Source: Anammoximicrobium sp964486845 (GTDB lineage: Bacteria; Planctomycetota; Planctomycetia; Pirellulales; Pirellulaceae). Taken from it: a DNA stretch of 64,000 nt. The stretch lies in contig CAZAQY010000005.1 in assembly GCA_964486845.1 (NCBI GenBank), forward strand, positions 29,879 to 93,878. The letters run 5' to 3'. Under the pieces are notes generated by a model. That model was not told the origin of the DNA and made no database searches. It was given only the letters and a program-made list of their open reading frames with translations. Positions 1 to 9,317 of the stretch are shown in pieces. A program made the translations under genes and the position numbers. How positions within the stretch are numbered: the first letter of the stretch is position 1; every line of letters begins with the position of its first letter.

Positions 1-951
1 GATCTCTAGTTGGTGCCCGAACGAGCTGCGCTCGTCGTGCGGCTTGAAGTCCCGTGCCGCGAACATGTTCAGATGCCCGCCCGGCAGCACGATCTTGTCT
101 CGCACGATCTCGAAGACTTCCTGCAACCGCGCCGTCAATCGCGCGTCGTTCCAGACACGTCGCAGGGCTGTCAATGCCTCCAGCAAATGGATGTGTGCGT
201 TCATCGACTTGTACCCGACCTGGCCGATGACCGGCAGGCCGCGGCCCAGCGGTTCGGCAGGGACATCCACCGCCACGCTTTGTCCGTCCGCCGTCACGTG
301 TTCGAAGTAGCCGCCGCACTCCGCATCGTGGGCGTGAGTATCCAGCCAGTTGAAGGCGGACTTGCCAAGTTCCACGGCGTCGCAGTCGCCGGTCGCCTCG
401 CTGACCGCGGCTGCAGCGTACATCCCGAACGCGTAGCTGTACAGTTGCTTCCAGGGCATCTTGTCCGGCATGGGCTGCCCGGCGGCGTCCGTGCGTTCGA
501 AGAAGCCGCCACGCTGGGCGTCCCACATCTTGTCCGCCAGAAATCTCAGTCCGTGCCGAGCGTACGACAGGAACCTGTCCTTCCGTTGGGGATAAGCCAG
601 CGCCACGGCCGCTGCGGTCCAGGTCTGGCGGGCCTGGTAGACGAGGAACTTCGAGTCCGTCGCGCCGCGAGTCCAGTCTTGCGAAAAGTCCTCGTGAAAC
701 CCGCCGCGTTGCGTGTCCAGGCACCGCGGATACCAAGCGTCCAGCACCTTGTCCCACATCACCCGCTCGATTTCATCGGCCAGTTGGCCGCGAATCGCCT
801 TGCCGCCGTCCGCCGTTGCGGCCGCGCACGCCGCATAGGATCCGCGGCAGACGAGGGCCGCTGCAGCTTGGCCCAAGGACCACAGTGCCTGACGGCGAGT
901 CAGCCGCGCCGCGTTGCGATTCGTTCCGATGATCCGGCTCGTCTCTGTCAT
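1..951 (-). CDS. AGE family epimerase/isomerase, 3' end outside window
   Basis: The reverse strand reads open for 317 codons from an ATG at 951 to the window edge, so the C-terminus (probably about 90 residues) is missing. The protein resembles N-acylglucosamine 2-epimerase/cellobiose 2-epimerase enzymes, which invert C2 of a sugar on an alpha/alpha-barrel. Visible support: an LDTQRGGFHEDFSQDW segment about residues 77-92, several aromatic-rich helices, and GHQLEI at the truncated end, matching the family's GH(D/Q)xE active-site helix. The N-terminus has TRRQALWSLGQAAAALVC, which looks like a Tat-type export signal, so the enzyme is probably periplasmic. Its start codon overlaps the stop of the upstream LRR lipoprotein gene (ATGA), indicating translational coupling. 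Substrate cannot be told. Confidence 0.82.
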   Translation of the reverse strand, partial: MTETSRIIGTNRNAARLTRRQALWSLGQAAAALVCRGSYAACAAATADGGKAIRGQLADEIERVMWDKVLDAWYPRCLDTQRGGFHEDFSQDWTRGATDSKFLVYQARQTWTAAAVALAYPQRKDRFLSYARHGLRFLADKMWDAQRGGFFERTDAAGQPMPDKMPWKQLYSYAFGMYAAAAVSEATGDCDAVELGKSAFNWLDTHAHDAECGGYFEHVTADGQSVAVDVPAEPLGRGLPVIGQVGYKSMNAHIHLLEALTALRRVWNDARLTARLQEVFEIVRDKIVLPGGHLNMFAARDFKPHDERSSFGHQLEI

Positions 952-1901
952 TTCACCTCGCCCTTGTCGTACAGTTCCCAGAACGCCGCCGGGGGCATCT
1001 TGTCGTCGGCCGCGTCGTCGAATCGGGTGCCCAGTTCCTGTAGACTGGCCATCTTGCGTACCGCATCGAGTCCCGTCTTGATTTTGGCGGGCGTGAAGAT
1101 CAACCGAGTCAATTGCAGCGAGCCGATCGGCGTCAGGTCGGTGACTTCGGCGCCGCCGATGTGCAGTCGCTGCAACGGATGCCCCTCCAGCGGACTCAGG
1201 TCCGAAACCTGCGTATCTTGCAGGGTCAGGCTGACCAACGGGACGCGGCGCAACGGCGAGATGTCCGCCACTGGGCAGCCGGTGAGCCACAACATGCTGA
1301 TCGGACATTCGGCCAGCGGCGCGAGGTCCTTGACGCGGGTGCCCAACAAGTTCAATTCCTCCAGCGGAGCGCCTCGCAGCGGCCCGAGGTTTTCGACGCG
1401 CGTGCGGCTGAGGTACAGTTTCCGCAACGGCATGCCGCGCAGGGCCGAAATGTCCGCCAGTCGCTGGTTGTCCTCCAGGTACAGTTCGACCAACGGCAAT
1501 CCATTCAGCGGGTCAACATCAGCGATGTCGCACTTGGACAGGTCCAGGACGCCGATCCGCTGGCGGGCCAGGGGGCGGATGTCCTTCACGTTCGGATCGT
1601 TGATGGCCAGGGCCAGCAGATCCGCCGAGATCGGCTGCATCTGCAACTCGCCGCCGAAGCCGGGGTTCTTCTCTTTCATCGCCGCTGTGAGCTGTTCCGG
1701 CGTGGCGATCGCGTGCGGTTGACTTGCGGGCAGATCGGTCTTGGCTTCCGGCACGACGGGAGATGGCGCAGCCGGATCGGTCCGGGATGATTCATCACCT
1801 GATGCAGGCTGCGCATCGCCCCGCGATGGACTCGGCACGGAAGACGGCTGGCCGCACCCCGCAGCGAGCAAGGCGGTCAGCAGGACGGCGGCAAAGGTCA
1901 T
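948..1901 (-). CDS. Leucine-rich-repeat lipoprotein
   Basis: Encodes 317 aa. The start at 1901 is preferred over an upstream in-frame ATG at 2045 because it directly yields a lipoprotein signal: a hydrophobic stretch followed by LLAAGC with the lipidated Cys at residue 16. After a Ser/Pro/Asp-rich linker (about 17-60), residues about 105-280 carry roughly eight 22-residue leucine-rich repeats of the form LxxLxLxxTxVxDLxPLxGxP. Such proteins are common in planctomycetes; LRRs bind protein partners, and no catalytic residues are seen. It is coupled by an ATGA overlap to the downstream AGE epimerase gene, so the two are very likely one operon, with the lipoprotein perhaps acting at the cell envelope near the exported enzyme. 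Function is otherwise unknown. Confidence 0.85.
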   Translation of the reverse strand: MTFAAVLLTALLAAGCGQPSSVPSPSRGDAQPASGDESSRTDPAAPSPVVPEAKTDLPASQPHAIATPEQLTAAMKEKNPGFGGELQMQPISADLLALAINDPNVKDIRPLARQRIGVLDLSKCDIADVDPLNGLPLVELYLEDNQRLADISALRGMPLRKLYLSRTRVENLGPLRGAPLEELNLLGTRVKDLAPLAECPISMLWLTGCPVADISPLRRVPLVSLTLQDTQVSDLSPLEGHPLQRLHIGGAEVTDLTPIGSLQLTRLIFTPAKIKTGLDAVRKMASLQELGTRFDDAADDKMPPAAFWELYDKGEVK

Positions 1902-2158
1902 GTTCTTCAACAAACGGCCCTCCGGGAACAGAAGTTCGTGCGTGTCGGGGTTCGTTGGATGAGCGTACCACTGCAGCAACACCGGGTCAATCAGCGGCCT
2001 CCTCAGCCATCTGGCAGCCGGTGCCCGACTGCGGTAAATTGACACCTACAGGAATTCGTGATCGTGGCGACTCTGGGATGGCTGGGACCAAGCGCACCTT
2101 AGGAAGTCATGTTCCGGCGCAACCGGTTAAGTTCACTCCCTCAACAGCGCAAGAAACC

Positions 2159-2941
2159 GTGGACCTGAATCTGAGAAACCGAGTGGCGATCGTGACCGGC
2201 GGGTCGCGGGGCTTGGGCCGGGCGATCTGCCTGGGGTTGGCAGCCGAAGGGGCCGATGTGGCCATCAGCTATTTGTGCGATCCGGAGGCCACGATCGACC
2301 TGGGCGACGAAGCGGCGGAGCTGGCCACGACGATCCGCGCCGAGCACGGCGTGAAAGCCTTGCCGGTGGGCGGCGACGTGGGCAAAGAGGCCGATGTCGA
2401 ACGGCTGTTTGCGGCGACGGAACGCGAATTGGGTCCGGTCGACATCCTGGTCAACAACGCCGGCATCTGGCCCACGGCGTTCGTACGCGACATGAGCGAA
2501 GCCGAATTCACACGCGTGCTGCAGATCAACCTCGTGGGCGCGTTTCTGACTTGCCGCGAAGCCGTCCGCCGCTGGCTGGCGGCGAAACGTTCCGGCAGGA
2601 TCGTGAACATCACGTCGCAAGCGGCCTTTCACGGCGCGACCACCGGGCACGCGCATTACGCAGCGTCCAAAGCCGGTTTGGTCAGCTTCAGCATCTCGCT
2701 GGCCCGCGAAGTGGCCCCGCACGGGATTTACGTGAACCTCGTGGCCCCCGGCATGATGCGCACCGACATGGCCCGCGACGCGCTGGCGGCCAACGAGCAA
2801 CGGTACCTGGAACGTATCCCGCTGGGCCGCGTGGCGGATGCATCCGAAGTCGCCGACGTAGTCGTATTTCTCGCCTCCGACCGGGCCAAGTACATGACGG
2901 GCGCCACGGTCGACGCAACCGGAGGCATGCTGATGCGCTGA
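2159..2941 (+). CDS. Short-chain dehydrogenase/reductase (FabG-like)
   Basis: A 260-aa classical SDR that reduces a ketone or oxidises an alcohol with NAD(P)H on a Rossmann fold. With the GTG start at 2159 the cofactor loop TGGSRGLG lies at 13-20, NNAG at 99-102, and the catalytic Ser/Tyr/Lys at S153, Y167 and K171 (YAASK). The C-terminal PGMMRTDMA and ATVDATGGML are typical of the FabG group. The frame is open upstream and an ATG at 2078 would add 27 residues, but SDRs normally begin a few residues before the first strand, so 2159 is chosen; neither site has a strong ribosome-binding site. The class II aldolase starts 88 bp downstream, which favours a role in carbohydrate rather than fatty-acid metabolism. 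Substrate unknown. Confidence 0.85.
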   Translation: MDLNLRNRVAIVTGGSRGLGRAICLGLAAEGADVAISYLCDPEATIDLGDEAAELATTIRAEHGVKALPVGGDVGKEADVERLFAATERELGPVDILVNNAGIWPTAFVRDMSEAEFTRVLQINLVGAFLTCREAVRRWLAAKRSGRIVNITSQAAFHGATTGHAHYAASKAGLVSFSISLAREVAPHGIYVNLVAPGMMRTDMARDALAANEQRYLERIPLGRVADASEVADVVVFLASDRAKYMTGATVDATGGMLMR

Positions 2942-3029
2942 TGCCGTCTGTGCAGACCCAAAAAGCCTATGCGTCCCATGACTCCCATCCCTGCCATCGT
3001 CTGATTTCAACCCGAAAGCGTGATTCTCT

Positions 3030-3890
3030 ATGCTGGTAACCTTGCGTGAAGTGTTGGGCGACGCCCGGGCCAACGGCTACGCCCTGCCCGCGTTCGACTT
3101 TAGTGAAGACATCATGGCCCGGACCATTTTGGAGACGTCCGAGGACCTGCGGGCGCCGGTGATTCTGATGGCCCTGGAATTGGACCTGAATTCGCACGAT
3201 GGCAACGGGTGGATCTACCAGTCGGGGCTGGTCCGGGCCGTGGCCGATCATCATCGGCTGCCGATCGTGCTGCACCTGGACCATGCCGGCAGCCTGGAGT
3301 CGATCCGCAAAGGTCTGGACCTCGGATTCTCGTCCGTGATGATCGACGGCTCCGCCTTGCCGTTCGAGGAAAACGTCCGCATCACGCGTGCCGCCGTCGA
3401 GATGGCCAAGCCGCTGGGTGCGAGCGTCGAAGCGGAACTCGGCCTGGTGGGCGGCATGGACCTGCGGGACGAAGTCCGCGCAGAGAACGTGCTGACCGAT
3501 CCGGACCAGGTGACGCAGTTCGTCGAGCGCACGGGGGTCGACGCGCTGGCCGTGTCCATCGGCACGTCGCACGGCGTGTACCGGTCGCTGCCCAACCTGA
3601 ACATCGAACGGCTGAAACAACTGAACGCGGCCAGCGCCGTGCCGCTGGTGCTTCACGGCGGTTCGGGAACGCCGGTGGACCAGATCCAGGAAGCGGTGCG
3701 GAACGGGATCTGCAAACTGAACTTGTACGCCGACATGCGGATCGCCATGTTCAACGGCATGAAAGAGTCGGTCGCCACGATGGATCGGATCGACCCGCTG
3801 CCCTTGGAAATGTTCGCCCCGATCCGGCAGCACCTGGCCGCTGCGGTCGCCGGCAAGATCCGCATGTTGGGCGCGGAGAACCGCGTGTAA
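3030..3890 (+). CDS. Class II ketose-bisphosphate aldolase (FBA/GatY/KbaY-like)
   Basis: Encodes 286 aa, the usual length for zinc-dependent class II aldolases of the tagatose/fructose-bisphosphate group, which split a ketose bisphosphate into dihydroxyacetone phosphate and an aldehyde. Family hallmarks are all present: HLDHA at 82-86, MIDGS at 104-108, EAELG at 134-138, H181 in GTSHG, HGGSG at 209-213 and KLNLYADMR at 229-237. H85, H181 and H209 fit the zinc ligands and D84 the catalytic acid. Spacing matches GatY/KbaY, but substrate preference between fructose and tagatose bisphosphate cannot be read from the sequence. It follows an SDR gene and precedes fmt in the same direction. Confidence 0.9.
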   Translation: MLVTLREVLGDARANGYALPAFDFSEDIMARTILETSEDLRAPVILMALELDLNSHDGNGWIYQSGLVRAVADHHRLPIVLHLDHAGSLESIRKGLDLGFSSVMIDGSALPFEENVRITRAAVEMAKPLGASVEAELGLVGGMDLRDEVRAENVLTDPDQVTQFVERTGVDALAVSIGTSHGVYRSLPNLNIERLKQLNAASAVPLVLHGGSGTPVDQIQEAVRNGICKLNLYADMRIAMFNGMKESVATMDRIDPLPLEMFAPIRQHLAAAVAGKIRMLGAENRV

Positions 3891-3915
3891 AGTCGTCATC
3901 GAGCAGGAGTTGGTC

Positions 3916-4920
3916 ATGCGTCTGTTGATGATGGGCACCGGACCGTTTGCGGTTCCGACGTTTGCTTCGCTGTTGGATTCGGAGCATGAAGTGGTAGCTC
4001 TGGTCGCTCGGCCCGTGCCGCCGCCCAAGGGCCGCGTCAAGTCGCCGCTGGCCCCCATGCGCGACTTGGCCGCCCAACGCGGCGTGCGGATTCTGGAGCC
4101 GGACGATATCAACGCGGAGGAATCGCGCCGGGCGCTGACGTCGCTTGATTTCCAATTGTTGGTCGCTTGTGACTACGGACAGATTCTGAAGGCGGACACG
4201 CTGGCGCTCTCACCGCTGGGCGGCATCAACCTGCACGCTTCGCTGCTGCCCAAGTACCGCGGTGCGGCTCCGATCAACTGGGCGATCTACCACGGCGACG
4301 CGGAAACGGGCGTGACCGTGATCCACATGACCGCGCGGCTGGACAGCGGGCCTTGCCTCGTGCAGCGCCGGATCCCGATCGGTCCCGATGAAGATGCGGT
4401 CCAATTGGAGCAGCGGCTGTCGCAGACCGGTGTGGATGCAGTCCACGCAGCGCTCGGAATGATCGCGCGGTGGGACGGCCAATCGCCGCTGGGCGCGCCC
4501 CAGGACCCTGCGGCGGCGACCAAGGCCCCGCGGCTGAAGAAGACTGACGGCGAGGTCGATTGGACTCGATCCGCCCGGCGGATTACGAATCAAGTCCGGG
4601 CCTTGAAACCGTGGCCCGGTACGTTCTCGACGTGGCGGCGACCGCAGGGTGAAGCCATGCGCCTGATCCTGGATCGCGCTTCGGTGGCCGCCGATACGGA
4701 ACGCGGCGGCCGGCCGGGCGATGTCGTGCTGGCGGACAAATCGCGCCTGCTCGTCGCCACCGGCGACGGCCTGTTGTCGCTGGACCGAGTCCAACCGGCC
4801 GGCAAACGAGCGATGGCCATCGACGAATTCCTTCGCGGGCACGCCGTGGCCGTCGGTGACCGGTTCTCGGCGCAGCCCTCCGCGAGCGCGGGCACAGAAA
4901 GATGGCCGACGAGGAGCTGA
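3916..4920 (+). CDS. fmt: Methionyl-tRNA formyltransferase
   Basis: A 334-aa enzyme that formylates initiator Met-tRNA with 10-formyltetrahydrofolate. The N-terminal domain shows LLMMGTGPFAVPTF and the signature GGINLHASLLPKYRGAAPI, with the catalytic Asn and His (NLH) and the Asp in RLDSGP; the C-terminal domain has the expected WTRSARRITNQVRALKPWPG. ATG at 3916 is chosen over a TTG six bases upstream because AGGAG at 3905-3909 sits at ideal spacing. Length is slightly above the usual 310-320 residues through a low-complexity C-terminal tail. No def (peptide deformylase) gene is adjacent, unlike many bacteria. A hairpin-forming repeat follows the stop. Confidence 0.93.
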   Translation: MRLLMMGTGPFAVPTFASLLDSEHEVVALVARPVPPPKGRVKSPLAPMRDLAAQRGVRILEPDDINAEESRRALTSLDFQLLVACDYGQILKADTLALSPLGGINLHASLLPKYRGAAPINWAIYHGDAETGVTVIHMTARLDSGPCLVQRRIPIGPDEDAVQLEQRLSQTGVDAVHAALGMIARWDGQSPLGAPQDPAAATKAPRLKKTDGEVDWTRSARRITNQVRALKPWPGTFSTWRRPQGEAMRLILDRASVAADTERGGRPGDVVLADKSRLLVATGDGLLSLDRVQPAGKRAMAIDEFLRGHAVAVGDRFSAQPSASAGTERWPTRS

Positions 4921-4985
4921 CAGAAAAATGGGGTGACAGAAAAATGAGGAAGAAGCTGGAGTGATGATCTCTTCATTTTTCTGTC
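4919..4985. repeat. GACAGAAAAATG repeat, direct and inverted copies forming a hairpin
   Basis: GACAGAAAAATG occurs directly at 4919-4930 and 4935-4946, and its reverse complement occurs at 4974-4985. The second and third copies (4935-4947 and 4973-4985) pair perfectly over 13 bp around a 25-nt loop. It begins in the fmt stop codon. The A/T-rich arms stand out from the GC-rich surroundings. It could act as a terminator-like hairpin after fmt or be a dispersed repeat element. Confidence 0.7.
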
Positions 4986-5034
4986 CCTCCATTTTTTGCC
5001 TTAGCTCTAACGGCCGAATGAGAAAGGAAAATGG

Positions 5035-5541
5035 ATGGATTCCAATAGCCCTCATCTGGCAATTCGCCAGATCGAATTCGCTCGCGGTTACACGCTGAGT
5101 TTGTTGGACGGACTGACCGACGAGGATTGGTTTCGGCGGCCGACCGAAGCGGATACGCACATCGCCTGGCAGATCGGACACTTGGCGATGGCCGAATACG
5201 GACTGTGCCTGTTCCGCATCCGTGGCCGGCAGCCCGAAGATCTGGATCTGATGTCCAGCAAGTTCCGCAAGCAATTCAGCAAAGGCTCGCAGCCCGAGCC
5301 GGAGCCGGCCAACAATCCGACGCCCGCTGAACTCCGCAGCGTGCTGGACCGCGTGCATCAGCAAGCGGTGAAGGAACTCGCCGCCTGCACCGAGCAGCAA
5401 CTGGCCGAGCCGATCGACGAACCCTTCGCGGTCACGCCGACCAAGCTGGGCGCATTGTTTTTCTGTTCGCACCACGAAATGCTGCACGCCGGCCAGATTG
5501 GGCTGCTCCGGCGATTGTTGGGCAAGTCACCGATGCGATAG
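5035..5541 (+). CDS. DinB-like four-helix-bundle protein
   Basis: A 168-aa protein of the DinB/YfiT metal-binding superfamily. H42 and H49 lie in helix two (HIAWQIGH) and H146, H147 and H151 in the last helix (SHHEMLHAGQIG), where the family places its metal-binding histidine triad. Many relatives are thiol-dependent transferases acting on bacillithiol or mycothiol; others have no known role. AGGA upstream of the ATG at 5035 supports the start. It stands alone between the fmt repeat and the Uma2-fold gene, with no context to suggest a substrate. Confidence 0.8.
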   Translation: MDSNSPHLAIRQIEFARGYTLSLLDGLTDEDWFRRPTEADTHIAWQIGHLAMAEYGLCLFRIRGRQPEDLDLMSSKFRKQFSKGSQPEPEPANNPTPAELRSVLDRVHQQAVKELAACTEQQLAEPIDEPFAVTPTKLGALFFCSHHEMLHAGQIGLLRRLLGKSPMR

Positions 5542-5659
5542 GTTCTCTTGATTGCCGAGTCGCCGCCTTGCATCGCGCCGGCATCACGTTAGCGACCATT
5601 GTGTTTGCGGTTGGATGGTGCGAGAATAGGGGCAGTCACTATGGAGCCAGGAGTTCGTC

Positions 5660-6334
5660 ATGTCCATTGATACCGAGCCGGCAGCCGTCGAGACGCTGGC
5701 CGATTTTGTCGACCGACTCGGAGGTGTCCCGCTGGACCGAATCCGTTTTCGTCCCGTCCCCGGCACCGCTACGGAAAACGATGTATTGGAGATCGAGAGG
5801 CGAGAGAATCGGCTGTTTGAGTTGGTCGACGGGGTCCTGGTGGAGAAAGCCGTGGGGTATCGAGAATCGTTGTTGGCAGTGGCGATCGCGACCTGTCTGA
5901 ACCAGTACGTCTTGCCGAGAAACCTGGGGCTCGTGACCGGCGAGGGAGGGATGTTGCGCCTGTTTCCGGGATTGGTACGTATTCCGGACGTGGCGTTTGT
6001 CCGATGGGAGAGTATTCCCGGCGGTCAGGTCCCGAAAGATCCGATCCCCGACTTGGCGCCCGATTTGGCCGTAGAGGTATTGAGCCGCAGCAATACACCA
6101 CAGGAAATGAAGCGAAAGCGAAACGAATACTTCGCTGCGGGCGTGCGAGTGGTTTGGATGATCGACCCCGAAGCTCGCGCCGTGAGCGTGTTCACGGCGC
6201 CGGCCGAGTCCAAACAGCTAACCTCCGCGGACACCTTGACCGGGGCTCCGGTCTTGACCGACTTCTCCCTGCCGCTGAGTGAACTATTCAACCACCTGGA
6301 CCGCCAGGCGGACAGAGAAAACCAAGCCACGTAG
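5660..6334 (+). CDS. Uma2 family (DUF820) nuclease-fold protein
   Basis: Encodes 224 aa of the Uma2 family, which has a PD-(D/E)xK restriction-endonuclease-like fold. The expected acidic and basic positions are visible: E54 and the LVDGVLVEK strand, D110 in RIPDVAFV, E139 in LAVEVLS, and lysines at 151/153 before the YFAAGVRVVWMIDP helix-strand. AGGAG at 5648-5652 supports the ATG at 5660. These genes are often abundant and scattered in planctomycete and cyanobacterial genomes, and most have no demonstrated activity. No partner gene or mobile element is adjacent. Confidence 0.88.
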   Translation: MSIDTEPAAVETLADFVDRLGGVPLDRIRFRPVPGTATENDVLEIERRENRLFELVDGVLVEKAVGYRESLLAVAIATCLNQYVLPRNLGLVTGEGGMLRLFPGLVRIPDVAFVRWESIPGGQVPKDPIPDLAPDLAVEVLSRSNTPQEMKRKRNEYFAAGVRVVWMIDPEARAVSVFTAPAESKQLTSADTLTGAPVLTDFSLPLSELFNHLDRQADRENQAT

Positions 6335-6540
6335 CAATCTCGCCGATACTGCATGCAGCATCTGGGCATCTCTCAGGCCGGACAGCCCTCCCGTGCTGGC
6401 AATGACTTCATCGTGGATTTCGTAGACACTCAGCTAGGATATGCTTGACGCCGCGGACGACGGTAGCGTGTCGGGCCCGCTTTCGCTAGAATCCTCCAAG
6501 TTGGACAATTCACAAACTTGAAGAATGATTTGGGATTTCG

Positions 6541-9270
6541 ATGAGCCACACGACCACCACCGCCGGGACCTTTGATCCGTTTGGAGCCCGTGACACGTTT
6601 GAAACCGGCGCCGGCCCGGCTGGGATCTATCGGCTGGCCAAGCTGGAACAACTCGGATTGGGCCAGATCAGCCGTCTGCCCTACTCGATCCGCGTGCTGC
6701 TGGAAGCCGTGCTGCGAACGTGCGACGGCTACGAGGTGACGGAGGAGGATGTCAAGAATCTGGCGGCTTGGCAAGCGGAGGCCGTGGCGGAAATCGAGAT
6801 CCCGTTCAAGCCGGCCCGCGTCGTGCTGCAGGACTTTACCGGCGTCCCGGCCGTCGTGGATCTGGCCGCCATGCGCAGCGCCATGCGGCGACTGGGCGGC
6901 GATCCGAAAAAGATCAATCCGCTGATCCCGGTGGATCTAGTCATCGACCACTCGGTCCAGGTTGACCGCTTCGGCAGTGACGACGCGCTGCAAGCCAACG
7001 TGAAACTGGAATTCGAACGCAATCGGGAGCGGTACGAGTTTCTGCGTTGGGGACAGCGATCGTTCCAGAACTTCCGTGCCGTGCCGCCGAACGTGGGCAT
7101 CGTACACCAAGTCAATCTGGAATTCCTGGCCAAGGCGGTGTTCCTGGGACGCGACCGGCAGGGAACCGCGGCTTTCCCGGACACGCTGGTCGGCACGGAC
7201 AGTCACACCACGATGATCAACGGCCTGGGCGTCGTCGGCTGGGGCGTGGGGGGCATCGAGGCCGAAGCGGTCATGCTGGGTCAGCCGCTGTACATGTTGA
7301 TGCCCGAAGTCGTGGGCATGGAACTCACGGGCCAACTCGCACCCGGCGCGACCGCGACGGACCTGGTCCTGACGGTCACCGAGATTCTGCGGAAGCAGGG
7401 CGTGGTAGGAAAATTCGTCGAGTTCTACGGTTCGGGCGTGTCGTCGATGTCGTTGGCGGATCGAGCCACGATTGCCAACATGGCACCGGAATACGGGGCC
7501 ACGATGGGGTTCTTTCCGGTCGACGCCAAAACACTGGACTACCTGCGGCGGACGGGCCGTACCGAGCAGGAGGTGCAGTTGGTCGAGCGGTACACGAAGG
7601 AACAGGGGTTGTTCCGCACCGACGGCGCGCCGGCGCCGAAGTACACCAAGACGCTTGCGCTGGACCTGGGCACGGTCGAGCCGTGCCTGGCGGGCCCCAA
7701 GCGGCCACAGGACCGCGTGCCGCTGGCGCAGGTCAAGTCGTCGTTCGGGGCGGCCTTGCGGGCGCCCCTGAATCAACGCGGATTCGCGCTTGCCGAGGAA
7801 ACGCTCGGCCGCAAGGCCACGGTGGTGGACAACGGCCGCACCGTGGAAATCGGCCACGGCGCTGTCGTGATCGCGGCCATCACCAGTTGCACCAACACCA
7901 GCAATCCGTCGGTGATGCTGGCGGCGGGGCTGTTGGCCAAGAAAGCGGTCGCCCGCGGGTTGAAGGTCAAGCCGTACGTCAAGACCAGCCTCGCGCCGGG
8001 CTCGCGCGTGGTCCAGGATTACCTGGAAAAGGCCGGACTGATCGATCCGCTACGGCAGCTGGGCTTCCACATCGTCGGCTACGGCTGCACCACGTGCATC
8101 GGCAACAGCGGTCCGCTGCCGGAACCCGTGGCCAACGCGGTGACGCAGGGCGATCTGGTGGCCGCGGCGGTCTTAAGCGGCAACCGCAATTTTGAAGGCC
8201 GCGTCAATCCGCTGGTCAAAGCCAACTACTTGGCCAGCCCGCCGCTGGTTGTCGCCTATGCCTTGGCCGGGTCAACCGACATCGACCTGACGACCGAACC
8301 GATCGGCCAGGATCGCGACGGCCTCGACGTGTTTCTGCAAGACATCTGGCCGACGCGCGACGAGATCCAGGCGACCGTCGCCCAGGCGATCGATCCGGAG
8401 ATGTTCCAGGCCCGCTACGGCAACGCGTTCGAGTGCAACGAATTGTGGAACAAGATCCCCGTGAACGAAGGCGACTTGTACGCCTGGGACGAGTCGAGCA
8501 CGTACATTCAGGAGCCGCCGTTCCTGGCAGGGTTAACCACGGAAGTGCGGCCCATTCAGCCGATTCAAAACGCCCGCGTGCTGGCGGTGCTGGGCGACTC
8601 GGTGACCACCGACCACATCTCGCCCGCCGGTTCGATCGGCAAAGACAGCCCGGCCGGCCGGTTCCTGATTGACCACGGCGTCCAGCCGGCGGACTTCAAC
8701 AGCTACGGCGCTCGCCGCGGCAACGACCGCGTGATGATCCGCGGCACGTTTGCCAATATCCGGATTCGCAACCAGCTGGCCGGCGGCAAGGAAGGCGGCT
8801 GGACGCGGCACCTGCCGGACGGCGAACTGCTGGCGATTTACGACGCGGCGATGAAGTACCGCCAAGAAGGCACGCCGCTGGTGATCCTGGCCGGCGCCGA
8901 ATACGGTACGGGCAGCAGCCGCGATTGGGCGGCCAAGGGCACGTTCCTGCTGGGCGTGCGGGCGGTGATCGCGGCCAGCTACGAGCGGATTCACCGCAGC
9001 AATCTGGTCGGCATGGGCGTACTGCCGCTGGAATTCCAGCAGGGAGAAACGTGGCAGTCGCTCCGATTGACCGGCGAAGAGGAATACACCATCGAAGGAT
9101 TGGACGATCGCCTCCAGCCACGCTCGACGACCCACGTCACGGCCCGCGCCCCGGACGGTTCTGTCAAGACGTTCGCCGCTCGCGTCCGCATCGACACGCC
9201 GGTCGAAATGGACTACTACCGCAACGGGGGCATCCTGCAGACGGTGCTGCGCAAATTGCTGGCCGGCTGA
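6541..9270 (+). CDS. acnA: Aconitate hydratase AcnA
   Basis: A 909-aa single-chain aconitase of the AcnA/IRP group, interconverting citrate and isocitrate in the TCA cycle through a [4Fe-4S] cluster. The three cluster cysteines are C450 (SCTNTSNPS) and C516/C519 (GCTTCIGNSG). Other landmarks are GTDSHTTMINGLGVVGWGVG, GDSVTTDHISPAGSI starting the swivel domain, and GAEYGTGSSRDWAAKG near the C-terminus, which contributes the substrate-binding Ser. Full length for the family. A weak ribosome-binding site precedes the ATG at 6541. The next gene, an unrelated exported protein, begins 47 bp downstream. Confidence 0.97.
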   Translation: MSHTTTTAGTFDPFGARDTFETGAGPAGIYRLAKLEQLGLGQISRLPYSIRVLLEAVLRTCDGYEVTEEDVKNLAAWQAEAVAEIEIPFKPARVVLQDFTGVPAVVDLAAMRSAMRRLGGDPKKINPLIPVDLVIDHSVQVDRFGSDDALQANVKLEFERNRERYEFLRWGQRSFQNFRAVPPNVGIVHQVNLEFLAKAVFLGRDRQGTAAFPDTLVGTDSHTTMINGLGVVGWGVGGIEAEAVMLGQPLYMLMPEVVGMELTGQLAPGATATDLVLTVTEILRKQGVVGKFVEFYGSGVSSMSLADRATIANMAPEYGATMGFFPVDAKTLDYLRRTGRTEQEVQLVERYTKEQGLFRTDGAPAPKYTKTLALDLGTVEPCLAGPKRPQDRVPLAQVKSSFGAALRAPLNQRGFALAEETLGRKATVVDNGRTVEIGHGAVVIAAITSCTNTSNPSVMLAAGLLAKKAVARGLKVKPYVKTSLAPGSRVVQDYLEKAGLIDPLRQLGFHIVGYGCTTCIGNSGPLPEPVANAVTQGDLVAAAVLSGNRNFEGRVNPLVKANYLASPPLVVAYALAGSTDIDLTTEPIGQDRDGLDVFLQDIWPTRDEIQATVAQAIDPEMFQARYGNAFECNELWNKIPVNEGDLYAWDESSTYIQEPPFLAGLTTEVRPIQPIQNARVLAVLGDSVTTDHISPAGSIGKDSPAGRFLIDHGVQPADFNSYGARRGNDRVMIRGTFANIRIRNQLAGGKEGGWTRHLPDGELLAIYDAAMKYRQEGTPLVILAGAEYGTGSSRDWAAKGTFLLGVRAVIAASYERIHRSNLVGMGVLPLEFQQGETWQSLRLTGEEEYTIEGLDDRLQPRSTTHVTARAPDGSVKTFAARVRIDTPVEMDYYRNGGILQTVLRKLLAG

Positions 9271-9317
9271 CGAGCGGGAGAGGCAAGACGACGCGAACAG
9301 GTACCGGAGAACATGTC

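Noticed and set aside
10..1722. Long plus-strand open frame (570 codons)
   Set aside because: It is antisense to the AGE epimerase and LRR lipoprotein genes, whose motifs are clear; high-GC genes leave long open antisense frames.
1724..2158. 145-residue N-terminal extension of the SDR
   Set aside because: It crosses the 5' region of the divergent lipoprotein gene and has no domain; SDRs start just before the Rossmann strand.
8925..9317. Upstream extension of the GH2-like frame into acnA
   Set aside because: It overlaps the C-terminal coding region of aconitase in another frame; a signal peptide and ribosome-binding site mark 9318 as the start.
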